Shown here: in pieces, positions 8,572 through 16,690 of the stretch
How the letters are laid out: every line of letters begins with the position of its first letter
Numbering within the stretch: the first letter of the stretch is position 1
Source: Rodentolepis nana
Lineage: Eukaryota > Platyhelminthes > Cestoda > Cyclophyllidea > Hymenolepididae
DNA: 17,383 bases
Reading direction: 5' to 3'
Assembly: GCA_900617975.1 (NCBI GenBank)
Contig: UZAE01013160.1
Span: forward strand, 8,466 to 25,848
Notes under the pieces: generated by a model
The model's database searches: none
What the model was told of the DNA's origin: nothing
Seen by the model: only the letters and a program-made list of their open reading frames with translations
Program-made: the position numbers and the translations under genes

Positions 8572-9473
8572 AAGCCCTCACATTGCATTACGATCTCATC
8601 AGGAATATGAGCAAAATAATCAGATTTAAGATTTGCAAATTTAAAAGTCACTTTAAGATATAGGTGGTCTATAATCCACCTAAGAATAGACCCAGCATAC
8701 CCCCTACGTAATCTGCAGTAGGAATTGGAGAAGATTCACCTGATTCAGTGTCGAAGCCTTAAAGCAACGACGGAAACCCAGAGATACAAGGAAGCTAGAA
8801 GACAACAAAGGATTTAATGGTTAATATTATAAAGCATGTGATTTGAAATAATAAAATAATTATAATGTATCAAAAGCTGAAAGTGAATGAAACACTTCAG
8901 TTTTCATATACAAATTTAAATAACAAAATTAAAATGACAATTTTGGAATGACTAAAATAATAACGATTTGTACTTTGTGAAAACTAATCATCGAATTCAT
9001 AACGGATTCAAAATCAGTGCGTCAATGCCGATTTTATTTTTTTCAAACCTGTTGATCGTTTGCCAATTTGGGGCTTGCGAAAGCATCCAAATGGATTCAG
9101 CGAAATATATATTACAATATACGTCTTGTAAAGATATTGTTATCAATCATTGGGAAGGGGTTCTTTCAATGGTCTAATTTAAAGCACATTTGAAGTATTA
9201 AGTAATTCGTTAAATTATTGAAGCTTACTAATTAGGCACTCGAAATGTAAATTTGCGATCTCGATTAAATTAGCAAATACGCTCACATTATTATTCGATC
9301 ATATCATACTTAAATGAAAAACGCTTTGGGACTAATTACAAAAAATATATAATGTGTATTTCATACCAGTCAATAAAAGAAAACCATTTACGATGTGAAT
9401 AATAATGCCGCTTATAAACTGATTAAATCAAGTATTAAAAAGTATAATTAATTGCCAATAAAATAAAACCGTT
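8572..9473 (+). mobile_element. Internally deleted non-LTR retrotransposon (copy R3), truncated
   Basis: This starts inside the endonuclease at ALTLHYDLI (8575) and runs through IIRFKICKFKSHFKI, a TAG and VVYNPPKN. It then crosses the same deletion junction as R2 into the RT tail (EKIHLIQCRS, with a stop in the glutamine block) and continues into the AT-rich tail. It keeps a 9060-9175 segment that R1 also has and R2 has lost. The tail stops where LTR-like copy B begins at about 9474 and does not resume after it. Being 5'-truncated, frameshifted and cut short, it is inactive. Confidence 0.65.
8575..8760 (+). pseudogene. Endonuclease fragment joined to RT tail (copy R3)
   Basis: The readable endonuclease part is about 35 codons, ending FKI-stop-VVYNPPKNRPS. 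VYNPP is the conserved strand of the APE fold and matches R2 position by position. A stop (TAG) falls at the same codon as in R2. The RT remnant after the junction differs from R1 by a stop and by EKTHLIR becoming EKIHLIQ. It retains the zinc-motif cysteine that R1 and R2 have lost. Confidence 0.6.
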
Positions 9474-9648
9474 TGTTTAACCTAATCCGCCATGCTGATT
9501 ATGATTCAACTCCCTGCTTGTACACTTTGCCACTTCATCCTTACTGAATAAACGTGTTCCGTGCAAAATAGGTCTGTTTCCTTCATGGCTAGGCTATAGC
9601 TTAGCTAGATGTAGGAGAATCTGCTTTACAAGGTATCAATCCTCTACA
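9474..9648 (+). repeat. LTR-like repeat, copy B (short subtype)
   Basis: It shares TTTAACCTAATC.GCCAT.CTGAT, TGTACACTT, ACTGAATAAACGTG, GTCTGTTTCC, GCTATAGCTTAGCTAGATGT and GGAGAATCTGC with copies C and D. After GAATCTGC it goes directly to TTTACAAGG.AT.AATCC, as copy D does. The block around TTTCTGAGTC that copies A and C carry is missing. It truncates or adjoins the tail of R3. Confidence 0.55.
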
Positions 9649-10002
9649 AAAGTCAATAATATGCAACAGCTTGCTGTCATTTCATTTAGCAATAAATGTA
9701 CTTCCGCCTGGCATTTTTTTCTCTTAGAGAATTCAAAGAGATTGTGCAGAAAACAAATTTATATTTAATGGCACATTGTCAATTCAAGTGCCAACTCTTC
9801 AAACTGTCATATAATATTGCAATCCTTCAGTTGAGCTTAATTCAACATGTGTAACACTGTGATCACTTTTTCGTAAATTCTATGCCGATTTTATCTTATG
9901 CACTATTTGCGCATAAATTCACTTAGTCAGTTTTTTCTCTTACCATTGATTGCGCCCAATTCGCAATGACATTCTATCATCTGAAATATTCTAATTTAAA
10001 TA
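9649..10002. other. Short stretch without recognised features
   Basis: I see no gene, repeat partner or strong signal here. It ends with the TA dinucleotide (10001-10002) that is the left target-site copy of the mariner insertion. Confidence 0.5.
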
Positions 10003-10032
10003 TTGCGTTGGCAACTAAGTCATTGTCGATTT
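10003..10032 (+). repeat. Mariner left terminal inverted repeat
   Basis: It begins TTGCGTTGGCAACTAAGTC. Against the reverse complement of 11271-11300 it differs at positions 3, 4 and 9 only. It is the presumed transposase-binding site. Confidence 0.9.
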
Positions 10033-10183
10033 TGTTGACGGATTCTTTCTATACCTTCTTTTGTTTTGTTAACGTGGCCAGAGCATATAACCTATATTTT
10101 TTTCTTACTGTATGGGCTTCTAGGTTAATTAGTAAAAAAATTTTTTGTTTAGTTCTTTAGTTTTGTTTTATCCCAATTTAAAA

Positions 10184-11226
10184 ATGAAAGAACAGGACGT
10201 GCACTTCCGACACATTTTATTGTATTACTTCCGAAAAGACAAGAACGCATCGCGAGCACAAAAGAAGTTATGTGCCGTATATGGAGATGAAGCCTTAAAA
10301 GAAAGGCAGTGTCGAAATTGGTTTGAAAGATTTCGTTCCGGTGATTTTTCACTGAAAATTCACAACGATCTGGCCGCCCAGTCGAAGTGGATGTAACCCA
10401 TATCAAGGCCATTATCGATTCAAATCGTCACAGCACAACACGAGATATTGCAGAGAAGCTGCTCAATGTGTCGCATACATGCATTGAAAAAAATTAGAAA
10501 AAACCCTTGGTTATGTCAAGAAACTTGATTTATGGATCCCTCACCAGAAATTCATTTGACGCAACGGATTAGCATCTGTGATTCGCCGCTACTGAAACGC
10601 AATGAGAATGAGAATGATCCATTTCCGAGGAAGAACCTAGTTACTGGCGACGAAAAGTGGATAGTTTATAACAATGTTACTCGCAAGAGATCATGGGTGA
10701 AGCAAGATCAACCAGCCCAAACAGTATCAAAAGCAGAGATTCACCAAAAAAGATAATGCTGTCAGTAGTCTGGTGGGATCACAAAGGAATTTCGTATTTT
10801 GAACTCATGCCGCAGAACCAAACGATAAATTCAAATGTGTATGTTGAAGAACTCAAAAAACTGAAGGATGCAATTGAAGATAAGCGACCGGCATTATCAA
10901 ATCGGCGGAAGGGTGTTGTTTTCCATCATGATAACGCAAGGCCCCACACATCTTTGGTTACTCGGCAAAAATTATTGGAACTGGGTTGGGATGTTTTGTC
11001 ACACCCACCATATAGCCCTCACCTCGCGCCTTCGGATTACCATTTGTTTCGTTCCATGCAAAACTCTTTAAATGGTACAATTTTTAACAACGCGGATGAT
11101 GTCGGATCACACCTAATTCAGTTGTTTAATAGCAAAGACCAGACATTTTACGAACGGGAAATTTTTACTCTGCCAGAACGATGGAAAAAGGTCATCGACA
11201 AGAACGGCCAATATCTAATTGAATAA
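10184..11226 (+). pseudogene. Mariner transposase, frameshifted
   Basis: The start at ATG 10184 gives the N-terminal helix-turn-helix region (HFRHILLYYFRK, CRNWFERFRSGDFSL). The reading then shifts near 10350-10366 (SGRPVEVD, TTRDIAEKL, VSHTCIEK), meets a TAG at 10495, shifts again for LGYVKKLDLWIPH, again near 10540 for EIHLTQRISICDS, and once more near 10740-10756. The catalytic domain is readable. Asp codons lie at 10649 (VTGDEKW), 10930 (HHDNARPH) and 11035 (APSDYHLF), with exactly 34 residues between the last two, so the DD34D triad is intact. The conserved YSPDLAPSD reads YSPHLAPSD. The frame ends GQYLIE at 11226. Normal members have about 345 residues in one frame, so this copy cannot make an active enzyme. 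Confidence 0.93.
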
Positions 11227-11270
11227 AGTTATATTTTTAAACAAAAATTCCAAATTTGCCTTCTTATTTG

Positions 11271-11300
11271 AAATCGACAATGACTTAGTTGTCAACTTAA
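11271..11300 (-). repeat. Mariner right terminal inverted repeat
   Basis: Read on the minus strand it begins TTAAGTTGACAACTAAGTC and pairs with the left repeat over 27 of 30 bases. TA follows directly at 11301-11302. Confidence 0.9.
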
Positions 11301-11307
11301 TAGTTTA

Positions 11308-11680
11308 TGTTGTGGGACACGTTATCGCTTTGTGCGTCATCGCATGCCTGCAAGCCAGGATTGGGAGGTGCGGCCGTACAACTCTGTGTGCAACGACCGT
11401 ACAAACAATGACCAATCATTAACCTCTGATTATTTAACCTAATCAGCCATCCTGATCATAATTAAACCCCCACCTGTACACTTAATCCGCAATATACTCA
11501 CTGAATAAACGTGCTCCGTGCTGTACGTCTGTTTCCCTCATAGCTGGGCTATAGCTTACCTAGTTCTGGGAGTCTAACTAGATGTTCGAGAATCTGCCAT
11601 AGAGATTTCTGAGTCGGTCAGGCTTTAACTAGCGTGGCAATCCGCTACATGTTCGAGACCTAGCGTGGCAATCCGCTACA
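11308..11680 (+). repeat. LTR-like repeat, copy C (fullest copy)
   Basis: The stretch starts TGTTGTGGGACACG and ends ...AATCCGCTACA, giving TGT...ACA termini of retroviral-LTR style. It has AATAAA in its 3' half (near 11503) followed by GTGCTCCGTGCTGT, as in an R-U5 region. Its 3' half aligns with copies A, B and D, and its middle (CCGTAC...CCAATCATTAACCTC) with copy D. No internal retrotransposon sequence adjoins it, so it would be a solo LTR. I found no clear target-site duplication, and the left border is inferred from the termini only. The right end is duplicated: CTAGCGTGGCAATCCGCTAC occurs at 11629-11648 and again at 11660-11679. Confidence 0.5.
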
Positions 11681-11962
11681 ATGTGATCGGTTAATCGGTT
11701 TCAATTAAACCAAATCAATGTGGTCTGTTCCTCATTTATTTAATCCAGATTTTAAAAAATAATGCAAATATTCTTCAAGTTTTAATCAAATTTAATTAGT
11801 ATAATTTTATTTAGTAATCTTATTGAGAAAGAAATAAGGATCCATTTTTATTTTATGATACTCTCGAATATTTAGAGTCTTTCAATGCCTTTAATGGCAG
11901 CTCAGTGCTTGAAATTATCCATGAACATTCGAATGAATAGAGGCGATAGCCGAATGGATTGA
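11681..11962. other. AT-rich stretch without recognised features
   Basis: I see no gene or repeat partner here. Bases just before 11963 contain no good pyrimidine tract, so the exon candidate that follows lacks a clear acceptor on this side. Confidence 0.5.
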
Positions 11963-12124
11963 CCAGTTCAATTGATAAGAAATGGAAACAGAGAAGACAA
12001 ATCCAACACTCTTACAAACGTGCCTTCAAATGATGGGATAAGCAACTTAAAGCGCATAGATGAAATGCCTCTACTTGAGATAATCAAATATCTCCATCCT
12101 CCCAGCCTCGTGGTATCTTCGCAG
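11963..12124 (+). CDS. Exon candidate, weakly F-box-like
   Basis: The frame is open from 11963 (after TGA at 11960) to the consensus donor CAG|GTGAGT at 12124/12125. Its end reads LKRIDEMPLLEIIKYLHPPSLVVSSQ when taken in pieces: LKRIDEMP, LLEIIKYL, HPPSLVVSSQ. The pattern of leucines around EIIKYL and a following SLV...SQ recalls the first two helices of an F-box, which binds Skp1 in SCF ubiquitin ligases. The initial Leu-Pro pair is not in its usual place, so the match is weak. The only in-frame ATG is at 12065. If that is the start, the first 34 codons are leader. Neighbouring transposons mean that a pseudogene fragment is equally possible. Confidence 0.3.
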
Positions 12125-12222
12125 GTGAGTAATAGGTGTGAGTAATTCCACCTCCTTTCCTGTACTGCTCTACTCACTATTCCTGTTCTTCTATTTCCTA
12201 TTTTCTTTGCTGGTTTGTACAG
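12125..12222 (+). other. Probable 98-nt intron
   Basis: GTGAGT opens it, and a long pyrimidine-rich run (about TTCTATTTCCTATTTTCTTT) leads to GGTTTGTACAG at 12222. This is the best donor/acceptor pair on the plus strand of the window, and its size suits a small invertebrate intron. Confidence 0.45.
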
Positions 12223-12303
12223 AGTGGAAGGATTTGGGCGTACGATGCAACTGTTAGGAAGAACCAGCCGATCATCCAACACGCCCTAATGTTGTTATCT
12301 TGA
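12223..12303 (+). CDS. Exon candidate after the 98-nt intron
   Basis: Continuing in phase 0 from the previous exon, the frame reads SGRIWAYDATVRKN, QPIIQHALMLLS and stops at TGA 12301. In an F-box protein a Val-Cys-x-x-Trp block would be expected here; RIW is the only hint. The second half (from about 12288) belongs to a repeat that recurs at 12661, so the original coding end may have been overwritten. Confidence 0.25.
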   Translation, partial: SGRIWAYDATVRKNQPIIQHALMLLS

Positions 12304-12400
12304 GCACACTGATTTGCAATAATATACCCAATGTACTGCTCTCTGTGCCCACACGTGAGAGTGAGAGACGCTTTAAGAAATACAATGTGGATGTTAGTGG
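12288..12400 (+). repeat. Diverged direct repeat, copy 1
   Basis: This aligns with 12661-12779: AATGTTG, TTGAGCACAC, TTACCCAATG.ACTGCTCTC.GTGC, GAG.GA..GACGC and an end near GTTAG. Differences and small indels are scattered, which suggests an old duplication or two copies of an unidentified short repeat about 373 bases apart. Confidence 0.6.
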
Positions 12401-12660
12401 AAGAAAATGAAAACCGACAACAGATTACAGTTTGGTTAGATGGAATGGCAAGTAGACCAATTGGGAGACTGTAATATTGCACGTTGAAAAAGAGAGAGGA
12501 AGTTGATTTAGCACAAAGGTACTTGCGTGGCTAAATATTGAATTGAGGCCTACATCGCAGAGCCGATACTGTGCACGAAATTGCTTGCATCATCTATATT
12601 TGGCCTCGGGTTGATTGGCTGATAACTGGTACAACCATGATCACATATCTCGAATATCCA

Positions 12661-12779
12661 AATGTTGGTAAATTGAGCACACAGGCTTGAAACAATTTAC
12701 CCAATGGACTGCTCTCAGTGCTGATTCTACCAACACTTGGAAGCGAGCGACGCATTTTTGGAGTAAAATGCGGAGGTTA
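12661..12779 (+). repeat. Diverged direct repeat, copy 2
   Basis: Partner of 12288-12400. Its similarity ends where the inverted LTR-like copy D begins, so D appears to have landed at or inside it. The sequence between the two copies (12401-12660) has no recognised gene. Confidence 0.6.
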
Positions 12780-12990
12780 GGGATTGCTACGCTTGTAAAT
12801 CAGATTCTCCTACATCTTGCTAAGCTATAGCCTAGCTATAAAGGAAACAGACGTTTAGCACGGAACACTTTCTTTCAGTAAGGACGATTTGGCAAAGTGC
12901 ACAAGAAGGGTGCTTAATCATAATCAGAATGGCGCATTAGGTCAAACAAATGGAGGCTATTGATTGGCCATTGGCTGTACGATTGCTTGA
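12778..12990 (-). repeat. LTR-like repeat, copy D (short subtype, inverted)
   Basis: On the minus strand it reads ACCTAATGCGCCATTCTGAT, GTGCACTTTGCC, GTTCCGTGC, ACGTCTGTTTCC, GCTATAGCTTAGCAAGATGT, GGAGAATCTG, TTTACAAGCGTAGCAATCC. It shares with copy B the direct join of GAATCTG to TTTACAAG. The poly(A) signal region has drifted: AATAAACG is AAGAAAGT. Its inner side (CCAATGGCCAATCAATAGCC) aligns with copy C near 11402-11432. Confidence 0.55.
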
Positions 12991-13681
12991 TTGGAACTAA
13001 AAAGCCTCATAAATTTAAAGCACAGACATCTTCTAACACGTTCCACTCTCGCGTTTTGGTCCAGCAAGTTACTGCACGAAGTGGCACATCTATAAATCAC
13101 CGTCTAGGGCGTCTTTTCCGGGACACAATCAAAAGCATTTAATGTTTCAAACAATGCGGAAACAAATGTTCCACCTGGGGATCCCAGCTAAAGGAATATT
13201 GTTTACCTGAATTTTGGTTTGGCACTTTGATGAAAAAGGAGGGATAAAAAGTTGAATAAGGGTGTAAGGTCAATTGAAGTAATTTGAGATGAAAGAAGAA
13301 CCAATATGCGGAAATGACATTACAAGTGAATGAATGGGTTGATAAGACAAATGCTTGGCTTGCGACATATATGTGAAAATTAGAGGGTTAGGACGGTTAA
13401 GCAGGATATTTGGGCATAACACTTTTGCCAGCTGCAGTAAGAGGATGTCTTTAATCATCGGAAATGTCAAAAACCTTCCTCCTTAAATGTGAGTGGTCAC
13501 TGGGAAGATTTGAGCATAATGGAGGATTTGTTCATACAATCTGTTCAAATAAAGAAGGTTAAAATTTAGGAGACATGTTGGGAAAAAGTAAACTTTAACG
13601 CAGATTTCCATGTCATTTCTGGTGTTATTTTTCGTCAAAGTAAGAAAATCATTTGATTAGTACGTTTCCATTGCTTCCTAG
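12991..13681. other. Stretch without recognised features, ending in an acceptor
   Basis: I see no supported gene. Close to the right end, ATGTCATTTCTGGTGTTATT (from 13610) encodes a short hydrophobic run before GTAAGA at 13640. The 42-nt step from there to the acceptor at 13681 would be a very small intron, and the joined frame stops after about 31 codons, so I do not call it. TTTCCATTGCTTCCTAG at 13665-13681 is a good acceptor. Confidence 0.4.
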
Positions 13682-13922
13682 AATATTATCGAGCTTCGAA
13701 ATAAAACAGCTTTCGATACCACACTGGGAACTAACCGAGCTTTTTAAAAATTTTAGAGGAAGTCCACATATTCCGATCCTTGTTCGCGACGATGAATCTA
13801 GTTCGATTTCTGATCACCAGCTATTTGTATCTCCCATGACCATCCACCCCACCCCAATCTCCTTCACTTGTTATAATGAAGATGACAAATTTGATGACAA
13901 CAACAATATAGATAAAAAGTAA
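13682..13922 (+). CDS. Terminal exon candidate of an unknown gene
   Basis: The exon follows TTTCCATTGCTTCCTAG and stays open for 79 codons to TAA 13920-13922 in a frame that needs two bases from the previous exon. It reads ILSSFEIKQLSIPHWELTEL, FKNFRGSPHIPILVRDDESS, a proline-rich middle and an acidic, asparagine-rich end (YNEDDKFDDNNNIDKK). The composition is protein-like and less AT-biased than the flanks. An AATAAA lies 23 bases after the stop. I do not recognise the family. It could be the last exon of the gene whose exon candidates lie at 11963-12303, but no intermediate exon was identified. Confidence 0.4.
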
Positions 13923-13944
13923 AGCAAGCAAATTCAATTAGTGG

Positions 13945-13950
13945 AATAAA
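13945..13950 (+). terminator. Poly(A) signal after the terminal exon
   Basis: AATAAA, 23 bases downstream of the TAA at 13920, followed by the T-rich TGTTACTATT. The 3' UTR would be very short. Confidence 0.35.
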
Positions 13951-15447
13951 TGTTACTATTGAGTTCCCAAAACTCCCAATTACGTGAAACGAATTTAACT
14001 GAAGGTCAGTTAAACTGTCTACTTGGATGCACTAAGAGAGAAGAAATATTCTTGAAAAGTTGAAACACCTGAAAGGCAGCTAAATCCCGACTACCACCTA
14101 AAATTCGCATAAAAAATTGATAGTTGGCTATAGAAATTTAGAAGGAAAGTGCAGCCTTAACCTTAAATGATACCTTTAATAAGATTAAAGCAAAGAGGAT
14201 TCGAAAGTTGGTACGATACACAAGTGGAAAAAAAGGAGGTGTATAATTCAGGCTTAAAGTATTTGAAATAGATTCCTAAGAAAGCACTAAGCATATTAAG
14301 TGGAGATGTGGAGGGAGTGAAGAATTTGGTATTAGGACTCTTGGGCTTCTTCGGAATGACAGGATTTTGTTTGCCTTTAGTTTAATAGGCGTTGATGTAT
14401 ATCAAATCCAATACCGTAGGCTTTGCAGACCTGTTTTTGCTCACCATGGTGCCTAATATCAGCACATTTTCTGGTTCAGTTTACTGTGTGCATGAAATCG
14501 GCAATTGTGCATAATCAAAGAGTTAGAATAATGCTACAATCGAGAATTCATTTTATAAACTCAAAATTAAATTGTATACAAGAATGCTAAGACTATATTC
14601 CAAGAACCTTATTTATTAAAAAGCATGCGCTAATATCGATAATTTTGTCTAATGCACAATAACATGTTAGCCAACAAATATCGTAAGGATAACGTGAAAA
14701 TTAGCTATCCAGATCACGCCATCTTTCCAGTTTGACATTTAGTTCCGAAGTTCATAAAAGCAATCAATCGTTCATAAAAATATTTGTTGCGAACAAGTTG
14801 GCATTTCTCCTTAGAGATTGATTTGTACAATATGCAGTACTACTGATGCAACATGCTGAATAATTCCATGTCAAAGCATTCTCCTGTTCAGAGCTGTGTT
14901 GAAATGTCAGACGTGTTTACCAGACAAAGCAATCATTGACGTGGCCAGTCAATCATTTTATCCCACGAAATTGAATATTTTCACATTACGCAGAGTCAAT
15001 TCTATATTGCTTAGATAGGTTTTCGTCAGAATGACTGGCAAACAGAAGTAAGCATAATGTGAATGTAGTGCAATCAGATGATTAAGTCGATAAATGAGAT
15101 TTCATGTAAATGTTAAAATTCTTGGTGATTATAAATGCCAATAATGCGGTGATTTGAAGTTCTTTGTCTTTCGCTTAAAGCAAGTATTTTACAAGGTACA
15201 AAACAAGTGCTATCTAATTACAACATGCTACTTATTAATAATGAGTAAAAAATAATTATTGTTGTGTGTTTCTTAGTTTTATAAAATGACGATAACCGTA
15301 TAAATGCTGACTTATTTCACTCACTCACTTTTCCATCACTTGAGTTGTATGTTTTCACCGACTTGAGTCATCGCTCTTCTTCAAATCCACTTGCCCTGTT
15401 GTTTTCAGTTCGGCATGAATTATTTCTGAATAATTGAAAAAAAGGTT
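13951..15447. other. Long stretch without a recognised gene
   Basis: I found no coding frame of note and no repeat partner. A strong plus-strand acceptor motif (GCCCTGTTGTTTTCAG) ends at about 15410, but the frames behind it close within a few codons or lack a donor. The minus strand has a GTGAGTGAG donor-like site near 15320-15330 without a clear exon. Confidence 0.45.
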
Positions 15448-16140
15448 TGATATTTTACAATAATTTTTAGGTTACTATTTTATGGGGCAATTTGTTTAAA
15501 ACAAGGGAATGAATTGATATGTTAAAAACGTTAAAGAGGCTCAATATGATGTAAAGCGCACACTCACTCGCACACGCGCGCAAATATATAGATATATAAA
15601 GTCTGGGTTTCACAAAACTAACTCAAATTTAGGCAGAATTTTGTTCTACATATTTTTATAGGGCTCATATTTTAGAAATTCAATCAAACATTCAAGTGAT
15701 TGTATTGTGAACACGTTCCCTTAAATCACTTTTGAATTTTGACTACCAGGTTTAACATTTGCTAACAATACGCTAGTAAATGTCTCAAACTATATTTTAA
15801 CTACTACGCTCCATAGATGAACATAATGTTAGGAATGAGAATACAGCTTTGTCGTTTTCAATAGCCTGAGAATCGACATTCATCAAATGGATTATCAACA
15901 AGAACTTACTGTAATGCTGAATGAATCCGCATAAATATAATAGGAATTGAAAAGTCTGTGTTAAGCGAATAGTTGAAAATTTCAAATTAATTAAATTAAA
16001 TATTACTTTACTCTTGTTATTCAAGACTTTGTTTTAGTAATGATATTCGTGATGCAATAATTTCACATGTTTCATATTTATCTGACAAGCTCTGAAGTGC
16101 AAGCCGGTAAAGTTTCATTGAATTTTCACTCCACCTCCAA
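15448..16140 (+). repeat. Direct repeat, left copy (693 bp, identical)
   Basis: Every landmark and the 75-codon minus-strand frame at 15797-16024 recur at an offset of exactly 1243 bases in 16691-17383, and I saw no difference. The unit includes a short run of alternating CA/CG (ACTCGCACACGCGCGC) followed by a TATAGATATATA run near 15556-15600. I see no convincing gene in it. Confidence 0.95.
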
Positions 16141-16144
16141 TGCT

Positions 16145-16380
16145 TCCATCATTGTTGTTTCATCAACGCTTCATTTCTTCGATTTATCTTTTACATGTCC
16201 ACCAACATCCGAGTTGCAACAAAGGCACTTTTTTGGTGAAATAATGGGGAACACCTTTTAGTAAGGATGTGTGAGGTAATGTTCAATCCGGTTTAAAGTA
16301 ATGTAATTTTCATAAGCCGATATAATAGCAAATATTGAAAATAGCCATTTTGATAATCCAGCTAATCTCGACTCAGATGA
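16145..16380 (-). repeat. Diverged repeat, inverted partner of 8359-8571
   Basis: It is shared with 8359-8571 in inverted orientation, with substitutions and indels of which the largest is an additional AGCTGGATTATCAAAATGGC-type insert near 16340-16365. The 64-codon frame at 16067 overlaps it and is not supported as a gene. Confidence 0.75.
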
Positions 16381-16689
16381 TGTTTGGCATAATTAATAGA
16401 GAGTGTCGAATGAGAGAAAAACTGAACATGAAACAGTTTCATAAACTAACAATTATTATCATCATTGTTATGGATCTTGTGGAAGAGATGGAGGTAGCTC
16501 GTGATCGAGAATCGTAAGTAATATAGAATCAATTTTGGCAGCAGATTGGTTACCACCGAGTTGAAGAAGAACGAATTGTAGACTTTCACTATTCGTGCAC
16601 AAAACCGAAGTTCTAAAATAATGAGAGTGCGAAGGAAAGTAATTATTCACAAGAAACGTATGATATTGTGATGAATGAAACCATTTAAC
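16381..16689 (-). repeat. Inverted repeat, right arm (309 bp, perfect)
   Basis: Exact reverse complement of 7623-7931, ending at the base before the N. The neighbouring shared segment (16145-16380) is clearly diverged from its own partner, so perfect identity begins abruptly at 16381. Confidence 0.97.
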
Positions 16690-16690
16690 N
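16690..16690. other. Ambiguous base (N), probable scaffold join
   Basis: One N separates the end of the perfect inverted repeat from the start of the perfect direct repeat. Two different exact duplications meeting at one N is what a collapsed or misplaced contig join would leave. Confidence 0.7.

Larger units (their letters stand above)
10003..11300 (+). mobile_element. Mariner transposon, full length, inactive (mellifera-type)
   Basis: The 1298-bp element is bounded by TA at 10001-10002 and 11301-11302, the expected target-site duplication. The ends are 30-bp terminal inverted repeats with 27 matches, sharing GACAACTAAGTCATTGTCG except for one base. In between lies one transposase gene with frameshifts. 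Size, TIR style, TA target and the DD34D transposase place it in the mariner family. The protein text resembles the mellifera subfamily, from memory and without a search. It sits six bases left of LTR-like copy C, which appears to be chance. Confidence 0.92.

Noticed and set aside
8968..9177. 69-codon plus-strand frame MYFVKTNHRIHNG
   Set aside because: It lies in the tail of retrotransposon copy R3. The aligned R1 and R2 sequences do not keep the frame.
10149..10412. 87-codon minus-strand frame
   Set aside because: It is the antisense shadow of the mariner transposase N-terminus.
11968..12482. Two overlapping minus-strand frames of 104 and 94 codons
   Set aside because: They lie opposite the exon candidates, run through the pyrimidine tract and the repeat, and show no recognisable domain.
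12960..13142. 60-codon plus-strand frame
   Set aside because: It begins inside LTR-like copy D, has no upstream acceptor and no domain signal.
13610..13681. Signal-peptide-like start (MSFLVLFFVK) spliced by a 42-nt intron to the exon at 13682
   Set aside because: The resulting phase enters a frame that stops after about 21 codons, not the 79-codon frame, and the intron would be very small.
15797..16024. 75-residue protein present twice (15797-16024 and 17040-17267, minus strand)
   Set aside because: The duplication is the 693-bp direct repeat. The frame is AT-rich, lacks domain signals, and its copy count reflects the probable assembly artefact.
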